From: Pseudanabaena sp. SR411
GTDB taxonomy: Bacteria; Cyanobacteriota; Cyanobacteriia; Pseudanabaenales; Pseudanabaenaceae
Direction of reading: 5' to 3'
Assembly: GCF_002251945.1 (NCBI RefSeq)
Contig: NZ_NDHW01000045.1
Coordinates: 1-64,000, forward strand
Length of the DNA: 64,000 nt
The notes below the pieces were generated by a model. It had not been told where the DNA came from, searched no databases, and saw only the letters and a program-made list of their open reading frames with translations. Every line of letters starts with the position of its first letter. The first letter of the stretch is position 1. The translations under genes and the position numbers were made by a program. This document shows, one piece after another, positions 1-7,792 of the stretch.

Positions 1-95
1 GTAAGCTAAGAATATCGGGAGCCGTATGCGATGAAAATCGCACGTACGGATCTAACAGAGAGGGGCTAGGGATAATACCCTACCTCGACTCAACC
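1..95 (+). mobile_element. 3' end of a group II intron (domains V and VI)
   Basis: Positions 19-52 fold as a typical 34-nt group II intron domain V: 5' arm GAGCCGTATGCGA, a GAAA-like loop, and 3' arm TCGCACGTACGG, with the catalytic AGC triad at 20-22. Positions about 55-90 form a second stem (GAGG...CTAGGG with CCCT-A-CCTC) whose unpaired A near the 3' side is the expected branch point of domain VI. The 3' splice site is inferred at about 95 (ending AC, fitting the AY rule). Domains I-IV and any intron-encoded reverse transcriptase lie to the left of the window. The following bases are the 3' exon of a Uma2-family gene. Domain V is a strong recognition; the exact boundary is uncertain by a few bases. 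Confidence 0.85.
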
Positions 96-245
96 TGGGT
101 GGTATATCCACCAATGCGGAGTATTACAGTGTTTTTTGACGATCGCCCCCCTGAGACTTATCGAGGCGATCGCTTGTTAACGGATGAGTTGTTTCCTAAT
201 TTAGCAGTCACATCAGAGCAGTTCTTTGTCAAAGCAGGTATTTAG
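96..245 (+). CDS. 3' exon of a Uma2-family (DUF820) endonuclease gene, interrupted by the intron
   Basis: Directly after the intron an open frame of about 50 codons runs to TAG at 243-245. It begins TWVVYPPMRSITVFF and ends SEQFFVKAGI. WVVYP followed by a short strand, a GDxL turn and a final LF helix is the C-terminal pattern of Uma2/DUF820 proteins, PD-(D/E)XK-fold proteins that are very numerous in cyanobacteria and mostly of unknown function. The intron sits just before this conserved strand. The N-terminal exon is outside the window, so I cannot say whether splicing restores a full protein. The stop overlaps the stop of the convergent gene by 2 bases. Confidence 0.7.
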   Translation, partial: WVVYPPMRSITVFFDDRPPETYRGDRLLTDELFPNLAVTSEQFFVKAGI

Positions 246-1531
246 CGAGCAGGGCTGGAATTACGATTTAGTCGAAATACTAGAAATTGAGTGACTTGGC
301 GATCGCTAAAGTTATCGTCACTTACCAATATCAGGCTTTGCGAACCATCGGCTAAACGGGGACCGATGGTCATTCCTTCTAAATTATCTAATTTAATCCC
401 CAGATTTGCTAAATCTAAAACTAGCTTTTTGCGGATTGATCGCACATTGGGACTATTCCGAAAACTCTTGATGGCTGAGGTGTCATTTGCATCACCTGTA
501 AAAATCTGCCATATTTTAGCGCTCAGTCCATCGCCTCCATTAGAGCGTTCAAGGGTGAGAAAGTGACCGCCGCGATCAAGGGATACGATGTCATTGACCC
601 CAATTTGAGTGACGGTCGGAGTCATTGCTTCGACGGGATAGCGATGCTCAGCAACGATTAGCGGCGCGATATTACCAACAAGATAATGCAAAAATCGGCT
701 TTCAGATGGCTGACTCTCATCGGTTTGAGTATCTTGAGCAAGCGCATTTTCGGTAATCGTAAAAACGCGATAGGGATCACCGATGGAGTCACGAATTACG
801 GTGAGTGCTTCAAAGCCAAGATTGTCTTTTACTCCCTGTGGCTCTGGATTAGGAAGTTGATTCTTGTTAGAATTTGGTTCCTTTTTTGGCTCGAATAGAT
901 AGCGCTGAGGAATCGGTAAGCTTCTGAGCCATTTACCTGTCAATAGGTCGAACTCGTCGATAAAGGGAGGAATGCCCTTGCTAGCTAAACCTTCACTGGA
1001 AACGAGAACTGTGCGATCGCCTGTTAATGCTATTCCTTCAGGATCAACTTCACCCTTAGCATAGGTGTTACCCGTTTTATCTTTGAGGAAATCTACACCA
1101 ATTACTTCTACATTTTCAAGGTTAGGCTGTTCTTTTTGAGGACTAAATTTTAGCTTGAGCGCGTAGAATCTCGCTGGTGCGAATTCACTGCGATCATCAG
1201 AAATCGCATAGAAAACATCATCAATGCGATCGTAAGTCAGTCCCGATAATCCGCCCACGGGAGTATTCTCACAATTTTGTTTTGGTAATTGATACTCATT
1301 AACGAAGACCAGCGATACATTCAGAAATGTGCGATCGCTTGCCATGACTGGTAAATGATCAATGCTAAAAACTACCAAAAATACGAAGTAAAACCCAATT
1401 AATAAATTCCCAAGTTTTTTCGGTAAAAGAGAATGGGGGGGCTTTGTGCCGCCATTCTCTTTTGTTTTTTGATTTTGTTTTAGCATGACGAAAGTTAAAT
1501 TTACTGATAGCTGCATGTTATACCAAAACAC
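242..1531 (-). CDS. Esterase-like activity of phytase family protein, exported
   Basis: The 429-residue protein has the PF13449-type pattern: GGLSGLTYD near residue 95, YAISDDRSE, DPEGIAL, VSSEGL, GFEALTV and LEGMTIGPR, ending SDDNF...QFLVFRL. These are the blade motifs of the phytase-like beta-propeller found in secreted cyanobacterial proteins; the substrate is unproven. A hydrophobic stretch (LIGFYFVFLVVF, residues about 44-56) precedes MASD and probably acts as signal peptide or anchor. The N-terminus is odd: the codons for residues about 23-40 are a hairpin of the dispersed palindrome type, and the first bases lie in another repeat (1520-1622). The start is therefore uncertain; the ATG at MLKQNQ (about residue 17) is a likely alternative. 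The gene stands alone and converges on the Uma2 gene. Confidence 0.75.
   Translation of the reverse strand: MFWYNMQLSVNLTFVMLKQNQKTKENGGTKPPHSLLPKKLGNLLIGFYFVFLVVFSIDHLPVMASDRTFLNVSLVFVNEYQLPKQNCENTPVGGLSGLTYDRIDDVFYAISDDRSEFAPARFYALKLKFSPQKEQPNLENVEVIGVDFLKDKTGNTYAKGEVDPEGIALTGDRTVLVSSEGLASKGIPPFIDEFDLLTGKWLRSLPIPQRYLFEPKKEPNSNKNQLPNPEPQGVKDNLGFEALTVIRDSIGDPYRVFTITENALAQDTQTDESQPSESRFLHYLVGNIAPLIVAEHRYPVEAMTPTVTQIGVNDIVSLDRGGHFLTLERSNGGDGLSAKIWQIFTGDANDTSAIKSFRNSPNVRSIRKKLVLDLANLGIKLDNLEGMTIGPRLADGSQSLILVSDDNFSDRQVTQFLVFRLNRNSSPAR
1401..1456. repeat. Palindromic repeat inside the phytase-like gene's N-terminus
   Basis: An inverted repeat with arms AAAAGAGAATGG / CCATTCTCTTTT encloses a GC-rich centre with GGCTTTGTGCC. 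It resembles the free-standing hairpins elsewhere in the window (for example 36080-36115, whose arms are AGAATAGCTGC/GCAGCCATTCT). Here it is in frame within the first codons of the minus-strand gene. Confidence 0.65.
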
Positions 1532-1622
1532 AAAATGGCGTAACCATTTTGTGTTTTAAAAACTCTTACTGGGATTGGGTTTTAGCTCACAAAGGTGTGG
1601 CGATATTTTTGCGAATTGGTAT
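1520..1622. repeat. Family-1 hairpin repeat (ATACCAA...TTGGTAT)
   Basis: It starts ATACCAAAAC, then a hairpin (ACACAAAATGG / CCATTTTGTGT), then an AAACTCTTACTGGGATTGGG spacer, then a degenerate second hairpin (TCACAAAGGTGT...TTTTTGCGA), and ends AATTGGTAT. Related units lie at 31105-31370, 56177-56244 and 59372-59474. ATACCAA and TTGGTAT form short terminal inverted repeats, so it looks like a small non-autonomous element. It covers the 5' end of the phytase-like gene. Confidence 0.75.
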
Positions 1623-1640
1623 TTGGGCTGCGCGGCAAAA

Positions 1641-1700
1641 TAAGAGCCAGATTTTTGATGACGCGGCTTTGCCGCGTCATCAAAAATCTGGCTCTTTATT
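1641..1700. repeat. Family-4 hairpin repeat (AATAAGAGCCAGATTTTT...)
   Basis: A near-perfect stem runs from AATAAGAGCCAGATTTTTGA through ACGCGGC, loop TTT, and back to the complementary arm ending TCTGGCTCTTTATT. Copies with the same outer ends but other inner arms lie at 17231-17290, 26750-26832, 48538-48608 and, as a fragment, 50863-50905. Confidence 0.75.
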
Positions 1701-1828
1701 AAATTGCAGAACTCTTTTGTGGATAGGTATTATGGCTAGGAGACAAAACTGACAAGATAAGCTACTGATCCATCTTCTTGTCTGCTTTGTTAATTAATCT
1801 TGACCTAAAAACTTTTTGGCAAACTAAA

Positions 1829-1858
1829 CTTAACTGCATCTTTAACGTTCCTTAACCT
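1829..1858 (+). promoter_or_regulatory. PHO box (predicted PhoB/SphR site) of the pst operon
   Basis: Three 8-mers CTTAACTG (1829-1836), CTTTAACG (1840-1847) and CTTAACCT (1851-1858) are separated by exactly 3 bases, an 11-base period. This is the cyanobacterial PHO-box layout (PyTTAAPyPy-W repeats). It lies about 85 bases upstream of pstS, so phosphate-starvation control by SphS-SphR is inferred. A further TCTTAACT occurs near 1887. The rest of 1701-1944 is AT-rich leader with no other gene. Confidence 0.75.
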
Positions 1859-1944
1859 TGTGTTGACGGATGCAGTTTAGTATCAATCTTAACTAGTTTA
1901 AATGCCTAGTCAACCGTAACAGATATAATCGCAGTAAGATTTCT

Positions 1945-3036
1945 ATGATGTCTAAAAAGAGTATCAATCGTAGTGTAGTCAAGTTTGTAGCTGGTGTTAC
2001 ACTTGCTACAGCTCTAGCGTCCTGTAGCGGTAGCAGCACCCCCACAGCCCCCACAACTGGTGCAACTACCCCCGCAGCGACATCAACAACGGCGATGAAA
2101 GATCCTGCACCAGCAGCTTCTAGCCTATCTGGCAACATCACCATTGATGGTTCTAGCACCGTTGCCCCAATTAGCAAAGCTGTTGCTGAAGACTTCGCAA
2201 AATCTAACCCTGGCGTAAAAGTTCCTGTTGGTACAAGCGGTACTGGCGGTGGCTTCAAGAAATTCTGTGCTGGAGATACTGATATTTCTAATGCATCTCG
2301 TCCGATCAAGTCGAAGGAAGCGGAAGATTGCAAGAAAGCAGGTGTTGAATTTATCGAGTTACCAGTTGCTATTGATGGTTTGACTGTAGTTGTTAACAAA
2401 GAAAACACTTGGGCAAAGTGTCTGACAGTCGCAGAACTCAACACAATTTGGAGTCCTGAGTCAGAAGGTAAAGTCACCAACTGGAATCAAGTGCGTCCTG
2501 ACTTCCCTAACGAGCCTCTAGCCTTGTTTGGTGCTGGTGCTGACTCTGGTACATTTGACTACTTTACCGAAGCCATCAACAAGAAGGAAAAAGTGATTCG
2601 TAAGGATTACCAACCTAGCGAAGATGACAACATCACCATTAAGGGTGTGCAAGGTGGTAAAGGCGGCATGGGCTTCTTTGGGGTTGCTTACTTTGAAGAA
2701 AATGCCAAAACTTTAAATGCTGTTGAAGTCGATGGCGGTAAGGGTTGTGTTGCTCCAACTGCTGAGAACATCAACGGTGGTAAATATTCGCCACTATCTC
2801 GTCCTCTATTCATTTACGTTAACAAGAAATCCCTTGCTCGTCCTGAAGTAAAGGCTTTTGTTGACTACTACTTTAAGGACATTAAAGTTGTCAAAGAAGT
2901 TGGCTATGTGCCACTTCCTACCGACGCTTTGCCTAAAATCCTAGAGCGTGTGACTAATGCTAAGGCTGGTACAACCTTTATGGGTGCTGAAGCTGGCGTA
3001 CCGATCGCTGAATTGTTGGCAAAGGACTTGAAATAA
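1945..3036 (+). CDS. pstS: Phosphate ABC transporter, substrate-binding lipoprotein PstS
   Basis: The 363-residue precursor has a charged N-terminus, a hydrophobic stretch and the lipobox LASC (Cys27). A Ser/Thr/Pro/Ala-rich linker of about 35 residues follows, then the PstS fold: [10 protein letters not shown] near 66, [13 protein letters not shown] near 98, SRPIKSKE, and [10 protein letters not shown] near 197. These Ser/Thr/Asp/Arg motifs bind phosphate. Mature protein is expected outside the cytoplasmic membrane, delivering phosphate to PstCAB. Two tandem ATGs (1945, 1948) are possible starts. It is the first gene of pstSCAB, behind the PHO box, and a hairpin separates it from pstC. Confidence 0.95.
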   Translation: MMSKKSINRSVVKFVAGVTLATALASCSGSSTPTAPTTGATTPAATSTTAMKDPAPAASSLSGNITIDGSSTVAPISKAVAEDFAKSNPGVKVPVGTSGTGGGFKKFCAGDTDISNASRPIKSKEAEDCKKAGVEFIELPVAIDGLTVVVNKENTWAKCLTVAELNTIWSPESEGKVTNWNQVRPDFPNEPLALFGAGADSGTFDYFTEAINKKEKVIRKDYQPSEDDNITIKGVQGGKGGMGFFGVAYFEENAKTLNAVEVDGGKGCVAPTAENINGGKYSPLSRPLFIYVNKKSLARPEVKAFVDYYFKDIKVVKEVGYVPLPTDALPKILERVTNAKAGTTFMGAEAGVPIAELLAKDLK

Positions 3037-3056
3037 TTTCAAGTTAGTTTTGAGCT

Positions 3057-3084
3057 AAGCCCTCCTATTTCGATGGGGGGCTTT
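3057..3084 (+). terminator. Hairpin between pstS and pstC
   Basis: AAGCCCTCC / GGGGGGCTTT pairs around an 8-9 base loop 20 bases after the pstS stop. It has no long T tract. In other pst operons such hairpins protect or partly terminate the abundant pstS mRNA; that role is inferred here. Confidence 0.6.
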
Positions 3085-3114
3085 GACTTTTGATGTACTT
3101 GATTAGGAACCTTT

Positions 3115-4077
3115 ATGACAAGTCCTGTAATTCCCCCTCCAGTTGAAGATCTTGATCTTTATCAACGCCGTGATCGCAATATTAAAGAGAGTGCGATCGG
3201 CTACGCGTTGCTTTTTTGTGCTTTCGTTTCTGTTCTGACCACAGTTGCGATCGTCTATGTACTTGCATCAGAAACGGTCAGTTTTTTTGGCAAGGTCAAC
3301 ATTGGCGAGTTTTTATTTGGTAAAACCTTAGAAAATGGCAGCTATAGCTGTAGCTGGACTCCTCAATTTGCTGACAAAGGTTTTTGTGTTTGGCCAACAG
3401 TAAACGGCACGATGATGGTAGCGCTAATTGCAATGTTGGTAGCCACACCTCTAGGCTTAGCAACTGCCGTCTATCTGTCAGAATATGCAACACCAAAGGT
3501 GGGTAAATTCCTACGCCCCATAATTGAGTTGTTAGCGGGTGTCCCTACTGTTGTGTATGGCTACTTTGCCCTGACATTTATCACCCCAATTCTTAGCAAA
3601 ATTATTCCTGGATTAAATGGGTTTAATGCTCTCAGCGCAGGTTTGATCATGGGTGTGATGATTATCCCGACGATCGCCTCAATTAGTACCGATGCGATGC
3701 TCGCCGTACCAAGATCTCTCCGTGAGGCAGCTTATGGGCTTGGCTCCACCAAAAAAGAAGTAGCTACCACAGTTGTTTTTCCAGCCGCCTTGTCAGGTAT
3801 CTGTGCGGCAATCATTTTAGGTATATCCCGTGCAGTTGGTGAGACGATGATTGTGGCGATCGCGGCGGGTCAACGTCCAGTGCTAACTCTCGATCCTAGA
3901 CAAACAGTTGGCACAATGACCGCCTATATTGCTCAAGTTGCCAAGGGCGACTCAAGGGTTGGCAGCGTCGAATACCAAGCACTCTTTGCGGTGGGGATGA
4001 CGCTATTTCTGATCACACTTCTTCTCAATATTATCAGTAAGCAAATTAGCAAACGATTCCAAGAAACCTATGAGTAA
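3115..4077 (+). CDS. pstC: Phosphate ABC transporter permease PstC
   Basis: The 320-residue membrane protein has about six hydrophobic segments and begins with a cytosolic [15 protein letters not shown] region. The EAA permease loop is visible as [23 protein letters not shown] (residues about 203-225), the contact site for the ATPase. The stretch [16 protein letters not shown] is typical of PstC. It forms the inner-membrane channel with PstA. Its last 8 bases overlap the start of pstA, which suggests translational coupling. Confidence 0.95.
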   Translation: MTSPVIPPPVEDLDLYQRRDRNIKESAIGYALLFCAFVSVLTTVAIVYVLASETVSFFGKVNIGEFLFGKTLENGSYSCSWTPQFADKGFCVWPTVNGTMMVALIAMLVATPLGLATAVYLSEYATPKVGKFLRPIIELLAGVPTVVYGYFALTFITPILSKIIPGLNGFNALSAGLIMGVMIIPTIASISTDAMLAVPRSLREAAYGLGSTKKEVATTVVFPAALSGICAAIILGISRAVGETMIVAIAAGQRPVLTLDPRQTVGTMTAYIAQVAKGDSRVGSVEYQALFAVGMTLFLITLLLNIISKQISKRFQETYE

Positions 4078-5041
4078 AGGGTTAGACATCTTAGAAAATA
4101 TTGACGAGCAGCCTAGCGAGTCAAAATTTGAACCAAAGCTTGAGTCAAGGCAACTATGGGGGAAAATATTTGCAGCTTTCTGCATTTTTGCCACATCCCT
4201 TGGATTAATTATTCTCGCCTTCTTAATTTATGACGTATTTAGCGATGCGGCTCCTCGTCTTAATTGGGATCTATTTCAAAACTATCCCTCGCGTCGCCCA
4301 CTAGAGTCTGGATATAAAGCCGCGATTCTTGGCTCGATCTGGATGCTTGCCTATGTATTGCTGCTAGTAGTCCCCCTTGGAGTTAGCTCAGCAATTTATT
4401 TAGAAGAATATGCCAAAAAGAATTGGTTATCAGAGTTAATCGAGCTAAATATTTACAACTTAGCTGGTATTCCCTCGATTATCTATGGATTGTTAGGACT
4501 AGGACTATTTGTGCGCGGTTTATATAGTGGTCGTGCTGTGCTAGTTACAGGGATTTTGACGATTACTTTATTGATTTTACCGCCAGTGATCGTTATTTCT
4601 AGAGAAGCAATCCGAGCCGTTCCTCAATCAGTCCGCCAAGCTTCCTATGGAGTCGGTGCAACTAAGTGGCAAACAATTCGCCATCACGTCTTACCTGCGG
4701 CTTTACCAGGGATTTTGACTGCGGTAATTATCTCTACTTCTAGAGGCATTGGTGAGACTGCGCCAATTGTGGTTCTCGGCGCTGGTACGGTTTTATTTGA
4801 CCCCAAAGCTTCTCCTATCAACTTTGGAGCTTTATTCAGTGGTAAAATAGGAGATGTATTTACCGATACATTATGGTCAAACGACAACTTCTTTTCCGTT
4901 CTGCCTTACCAAATCTATGAGTGGGTTGGCGATCCGAAACCAGAATTTCAAACACTTGCTTCGGCGGGGATCGTAGTGCTTTTATTACTGGTTTTGGGGA
5001 TGAACTTAGTGGCGATTTTCCTACGCAACCGCTTCCAGTAA
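4070..5041 (+). CDS. pstA: Phosphate ABC transporter permease PstA
   Basis: The 323-residue membrane protein has a variable cytosolic head, then six predicted membrane segments. The EAA loop reads [21 protein letters not shown] (about 187-207), and [15 protein letters not shown] matches the PstA family. It pairs with PstC as the phosphate channel. The ATG at 4070 lies inside the end of pstC; a 48-base gap leads to pstB. Confidence 0.95.
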   Translation: MSKGLDILENIDEQPSESKFEPKLESRQLWGKIFAAFCIFATSLGLIILAFLIYDVFSDAAPRLNWDLFQNYPSRRPLESGYKAAILGSIWMLAYVLLLVVPLGVSSAIYLEEYAKKNWLSELIELNIYNLAGIPSIIYGLLGLGLFVRGLYSGRAVLVTGILTITLLILPPVIVISREAIRAVPQSVRQASYGVGATKWQTIRHHVLPAALPGILTAVIISTSRGIGETAPIVVLGAGTVLFDPKASPINFGALFSGKIGDVFTDTLWSNDNFFSVLPYQIYEWVGDPKPEFQTLASAGIVVLLLLVLGMNLVAIFLRNRFQ

Positions 5042-5089
5042 TCCAGAGTGTTCGACAAAGAATAAATCTAACGAATTTGGTTTTTTACA

Positions 5090-5905
5090 ATGAACTTAAG
5101 TGACAAGCAAGCCGAACATGAGTCAATCTTGATTGCAGAAGACGTTAATGTTTTCTACAGTTCAAATACACCAGCCGTTGCAGGCGTAAATCTAGAGATT
5201 TACAAAAATCAAATTACGGCTTTCATTGGTCCTTCTGGCTGTGGCAAAAGTACAATTTTGAGGTGCTTTAACAGACTTAATGACTTAATCGAAGGCGCAA
5301 GAGTAAAGGGGAAAATCACCTTCAATGGTCATAATCTCTACGATCCTAAGATTGACGCTGTAGCAGTACGTCGTCATATTGGCATGGTATTCCAACGTCC
5401 TAACCCATTTCCTAAGTCTATTTTTGAAAATATTGCCTTTGGTCCAAGAATTAATGGATTCAAAGGCTCTAAAAATGATATGGCTGATTTGGTCGAAAAA
5501 TCATTGCGATCAGCAGCAATTTGGGATGAAGTCAAAGACAAACTCAACGAGAGTGGTCTAGCTCTTTCTGGTGGACAGCAACAACGTCTTTGTATCGCCC
5601 GAGCGATCGCCGTTGAGCCACAGGTAATCTTGATGGATGAGCCTTGCTCAGCGCTTGACCCGATCTCCACCCTTCGCATTGAAGAATTAATGCAGGAATT
5701 AAAGCAAAAATATACGCTGATTATTGTGACGCACAATATGCAACAAGCCTCGCGATCAGCAGATATGACGGCTTTCTTTAATACCGAACTTTCTGACAAT
5801 GGCAAGCGGATGGGCAAATTAGTAGAAATTGATCGTACTTCAGTTATTTTCAGCAGTCCGAAGCAAGTAGCGACTGAAGAATATATTAGCGGTAGATTTG
5901 GATAA
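5090..5905 (+). CDS. pstB: Phosphate ABC transporter ATPase PstB
   Basis: This 271-residue ATPase has Walker [10 protein letters not shown] (47-55), the Q-loop at VFQRPNPFP, the signature [14 protein letters not shown], Walker [14 protein letters not shown] and a switch His in [26 protein letters not shown] after the Q-loop is characteristic of PstB. It powers phosphate import at the inner membrane. It is the last gene of the pst operon; no phoU follows. A strong hairpin with a T run ends the transcript. Confidence 0.96.
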   Translation: MNLSDKQAEHESILIAEDVNVFYSSNTPAVAGVNLEIYKNQITAFIGPSGCGKSTILRCFNRLNDLIEGARVKGKITFNGHNLYDPKIDAVAVRRHIGMVFQRPNPFPKSIFENIAFGPRINGFKGSKNDMADLVEKSLRSAAIWDEVKDKLNESGLALSGGQQQRLCIARAIAVEPQVILMDEPCSALDPISTLRIEELMQELKQKYTLIIVTHNMQQASRSADMTAFFNTELSDNGKRMGKLVEIDRTSVIFSSPKQVATEEYISGRFG

Positions 5906-5912
5906 AGATTAA

Positions 5913-5952
5913 AATAGGTAAAGGTCGTGCGAAGCGCGACCTTTACCTATTT
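5913..5952 (+). terminator. Terminator after pstB
   Basis: AATAGGTAAAGGTCG pairs with CGACCTTTACCTATT around a GCGAAGC core and is followed by a T run, a factor-independent terminator pattern. Confidence 0.8.
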
Positions 5953-5957
5953 TTTTG

Positions 5958-6857
5958 ATGAATTTCATGGTTTTAACAAGTACTGAAGCGATCGCTGGTC
6001 AATATTGGCTGTGGCGGGAACAAAAAATTTATTTTGTCAAAGCAGGAAATAATCCTCAGCGTCCACCGTTGCTCTTAGTGCATGGGTTTGGGGCATCAAC
6101 CGATCATTGGCGCAAGAATATCTCCGAACTTAGTCAAGAGTTTGAAGTATATGCGATTGACTTGCTAGGCTTCGGGCGATCGCAAAAACCTGCATGGCAA
6201 TATAGTGGCAATCTTTGGCGAGATCAACTCCATGATTTTATTACCGAAAAAATTCAACGTCCAACCGTAATTGCGGGCAACTCCCTTGGTGGTTATTCTG
6301 CGTTATGTGTAGCGGCTGATTATCCACAATCAGTTGCCGCAGTGATCTTGCTCAATAGTGCGGGTCCATTTACAAACACTAATCCCCTTGGTGCTAAGAA
6401 AGTAAATCCGATCCAAAAAGCGATCGCCCCAGCCTTGCAGAAAGCGTTGCGCCAGCCTTGGGCAAATCAATTACTATTTACCTTTGTCCGCCAAAAATCG
6501 CGCATTCGTAGCACCCTCAAAAAAGTCTATTTAGATCAATCTGCTGTTACCGATCAATTAGTCGAAGATATTTATCGTCCGTCTTGCGATCAGGGGGCTG
6601 CACAGGTTTTTGCATCAGTATTTAGTACTCCGCAAGGCAAAAAAGTTGATGAGTTGCTGGGAGCGATGACTTGTCCCTTAATGACGATTTGGGGTGAAGG
6701 TGATCCTTGGATGAATTCCCGTGCTAGGGGTGCAAAATTTCGTGAGTTTTATCCATCACTCACAGAGCATTACATTAATGCAGGGCATTGTCCCCACGAT
6801 GAAAGTCCCCAAATCGTGAATAGATTAATTCGAGATTGGTATGAATTAACTCTATAG
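5958..6857 (+). CDS. Alpha/beta-fold hydrolase
   Basis: The protein of about 299 residues has an HGFGAS oxyanion region, a nucleophile elbow GNSLGG (near residue 112), an acidic residue in GEGDPW and a catalytic His in NAGHCPHD: a complete Ser-Asp-His triad. The overall pattern (QYWLWREQKIYFVKAG at the start) is like cyanobacterial and plastid hydrolases near haloalkane dehalogenases. The substrate cannot be told. The start is either ATG 5958, directly behind the pstB terminator, or ATG 5967; a TTG three bases further upstream is less likely. Confidence 0.85.
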   Translation: MNFMVLTSTEAIAGQYWLWREQKIYFVKAGNNPQRPPLLLVHGFGASTDHWRKNISELSQEFEVYAIDLLGFGRSQKPAWQYSGNLWRDQLHDFITEKIQRPTVIAGNSLGGYSALCVAADYPQSVAAVILLNSAGPFTNTNPLGAKKVNPIQKAIAPALQKALRQPWANQLLFTFVRQKSRIRSTLKKVYLDQSAVTDQLVEDIYRPSCDQGAAQVFASVFSTPQGKKVDELLGAMTCPLMTIWGEGDPWMNSRARGAKFREFYPSLTEHYINAGHCPHDESPQIVNRLIRDWYELTL

Positions 6858-6900
6858 TGAAAGAAAAGTTGGTGCTAAGCACCAACTTTTCTTTCACTAT
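6854..6900 (+). terminator. Hairpin after the hydrolase gene
   Basis: ATAGTGAAAGAAAAGTTGGTG pairs with its complement to CTATAA around a 4-5 base loop. The stem begins within the stop codon of the hydrolase, so one arm includes the gene's last bases. Confidence 0.75.
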
Positions 6901-6914
6901 AAAAAACTAACGAA

Positions 6915-7268
6915 ATGGCAACTTGGCAATGTATTAGTAGCTGTGGCGCTTGCTGTCATCTCGATCCGAGTGAGCGTCCTGACCTTGCAGATTACCTGAC
7001 TGCCGCCGAGCTGCAACAATATTTGAGCATGGTGGGTAGCGATGGCTGGTGTATTAACTTCGATCACCTTAATCGCAACTGCAAAATCTATGATCAAAGA
7101 CCTCGCTTTTGTCGAGTGGAACCTGATACTTTTTATGACATGTTTGGTGTTGAGCCAGAAGAACTAGATGACTTTGCGATCGCCTGTTGCGAAGAAAATA
7201 TTGAGTCGATTTATGGCGATCGCTCATTAGAACTATTACGTTTTGAGAAAGCAATTAGTGCTACATAA
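6915..7268 (+). CDS. YkgJ-family cysteine-cluster protein
   Basis: The 117-residue protein begins MATWQCISSCGACCHLDP, with a C-x3-C-x2-CC cluster. It continues with GWCINFD...NCKIYDQRPRFCRVEP and ends with a Cys pair (IACCEEN). This set of cysteines defines the YkgJ/UPF0153 family, thought to hold zinc or an Fe-S cluster; the role is unknown. It stands alone between two hairpins. Confidence 0.85.
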   Translation: MATWQCISSCGACCHLDPSERPDLADYLTAAELQQYLSMVGSDGWCINFDHLNRNCKIYDQRPRFCRVEPDTFYDMFGVEPEELDDFAIACCEENIESIYGDRSLELLRFEKAISAT

Positions 7269-7269
7269 C

Positions 7270-7308
7270 AAAAGGAAATGGCGGCGCTTCGCGCCGCCAT
7301 TTCCTTTT
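7270..7308 (+). terminator. Hairpin after the YkgJ gene (GGCGC-TTC-GCGCC core)
   Basis: AAAAGGAAATGGCGGCGC and its complement enclose a TTC triloop. No mismatch is seen in the 18-bp stem. It shares its core with many other hairpins in the window. Confidence 0.75.
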
Positions 7309-7520
7309 GTGACTGTGATCACCTACACATATATATGAGAGTCACATCTATCTACAGATACAAGTCACATCTGAAGCTTTGATTTTAGCGGAAACTTATT
7401 GTTATAGAGGTAGTCCTAAAGGAGTGACGATACATCAAATCAATCGTGATTTGTCATTACTCAAACAGCAATTACTTCTCTAGTTCTGTCCTTATCGCAA
7501 TATACGCCTAGTAAAAGATC

Positions 7521-7709
7521 ATGAACAACAAGAGTGTCATCAGAAACTTAGTCAACCGCGCTCTCCTCATTAAAAGACTGACTCCTGAACTGGAAAACAT
7601 GATTAACCATGAACTTTCTGAGCAAGGATATATTACCGATCCTGACTACGAAGCTCTAGAATATCTCATGAAAGCCGTTGATCAAGGTAAAGTAAGCCAA
7701 GTTAGCTAA
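7521..7709 (+). CDS. Small conserved-looking protein, unknown function
   Basis: The 62-residue product, MNNKSVIRNLVNRALLIKRL..., is predicted helical, and its middle reads LTPELENMINHELSEQG. It lacks membrane segments or metal motifs. I do not recognise the family with certainty; short proteins of this look are common in cyanobacteria. Its final codons GTT-AGC-TAA form one arm of a hairpin. The coding pattern (no HIP1 clutter, a sensible start) makes it likely real. Confidence 0.6.
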   Translation: MNNKSVIRNLVNRALLIKRLTPELENMINHELSEQGYITDPDYEALEYLMKAVDQGKVSQVS

Positions 7710-7730
7710 TATTCGCCATTATTAGCTAAC
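7701..7730 (+). terminator. Hairpin whose 5' arm is the end of the preceding ORF
   Basis: GTTAGCTAAT pairs with ATTAGCTAAC around a 10-base loop. The 5' arm holds the last two codons and the stop of the 62-residue ORF, and the 3' arm mirrors them. Confidence 0.6.
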
Positions 7731-7792
7731 TAAGGACTAGATTTCGTACTAAGGCTGTAGACTAGGATTGCAAAATTTGAAGTCTTGCATGT

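Noticed and set aside
1893-2480. Long open frame on the minus strand opposite pstS (195 codons)
   Set aside because: It mirrors the pstS coding pattern, has no family motifs, and pstS is certain.
5374-5817. 147-codon frame on the minus strand within pstB
   Set aside because: Shadow of pstB; Ser/Ile-rich low-complexity translation without motifs.
7340-7483. Open stretch ending SLLKQQLLL-stop upstream of the 62-residue ORF
   Set aside because: No start codon, no recognisable family; could be a short gene remnant but the evidence is too thin.
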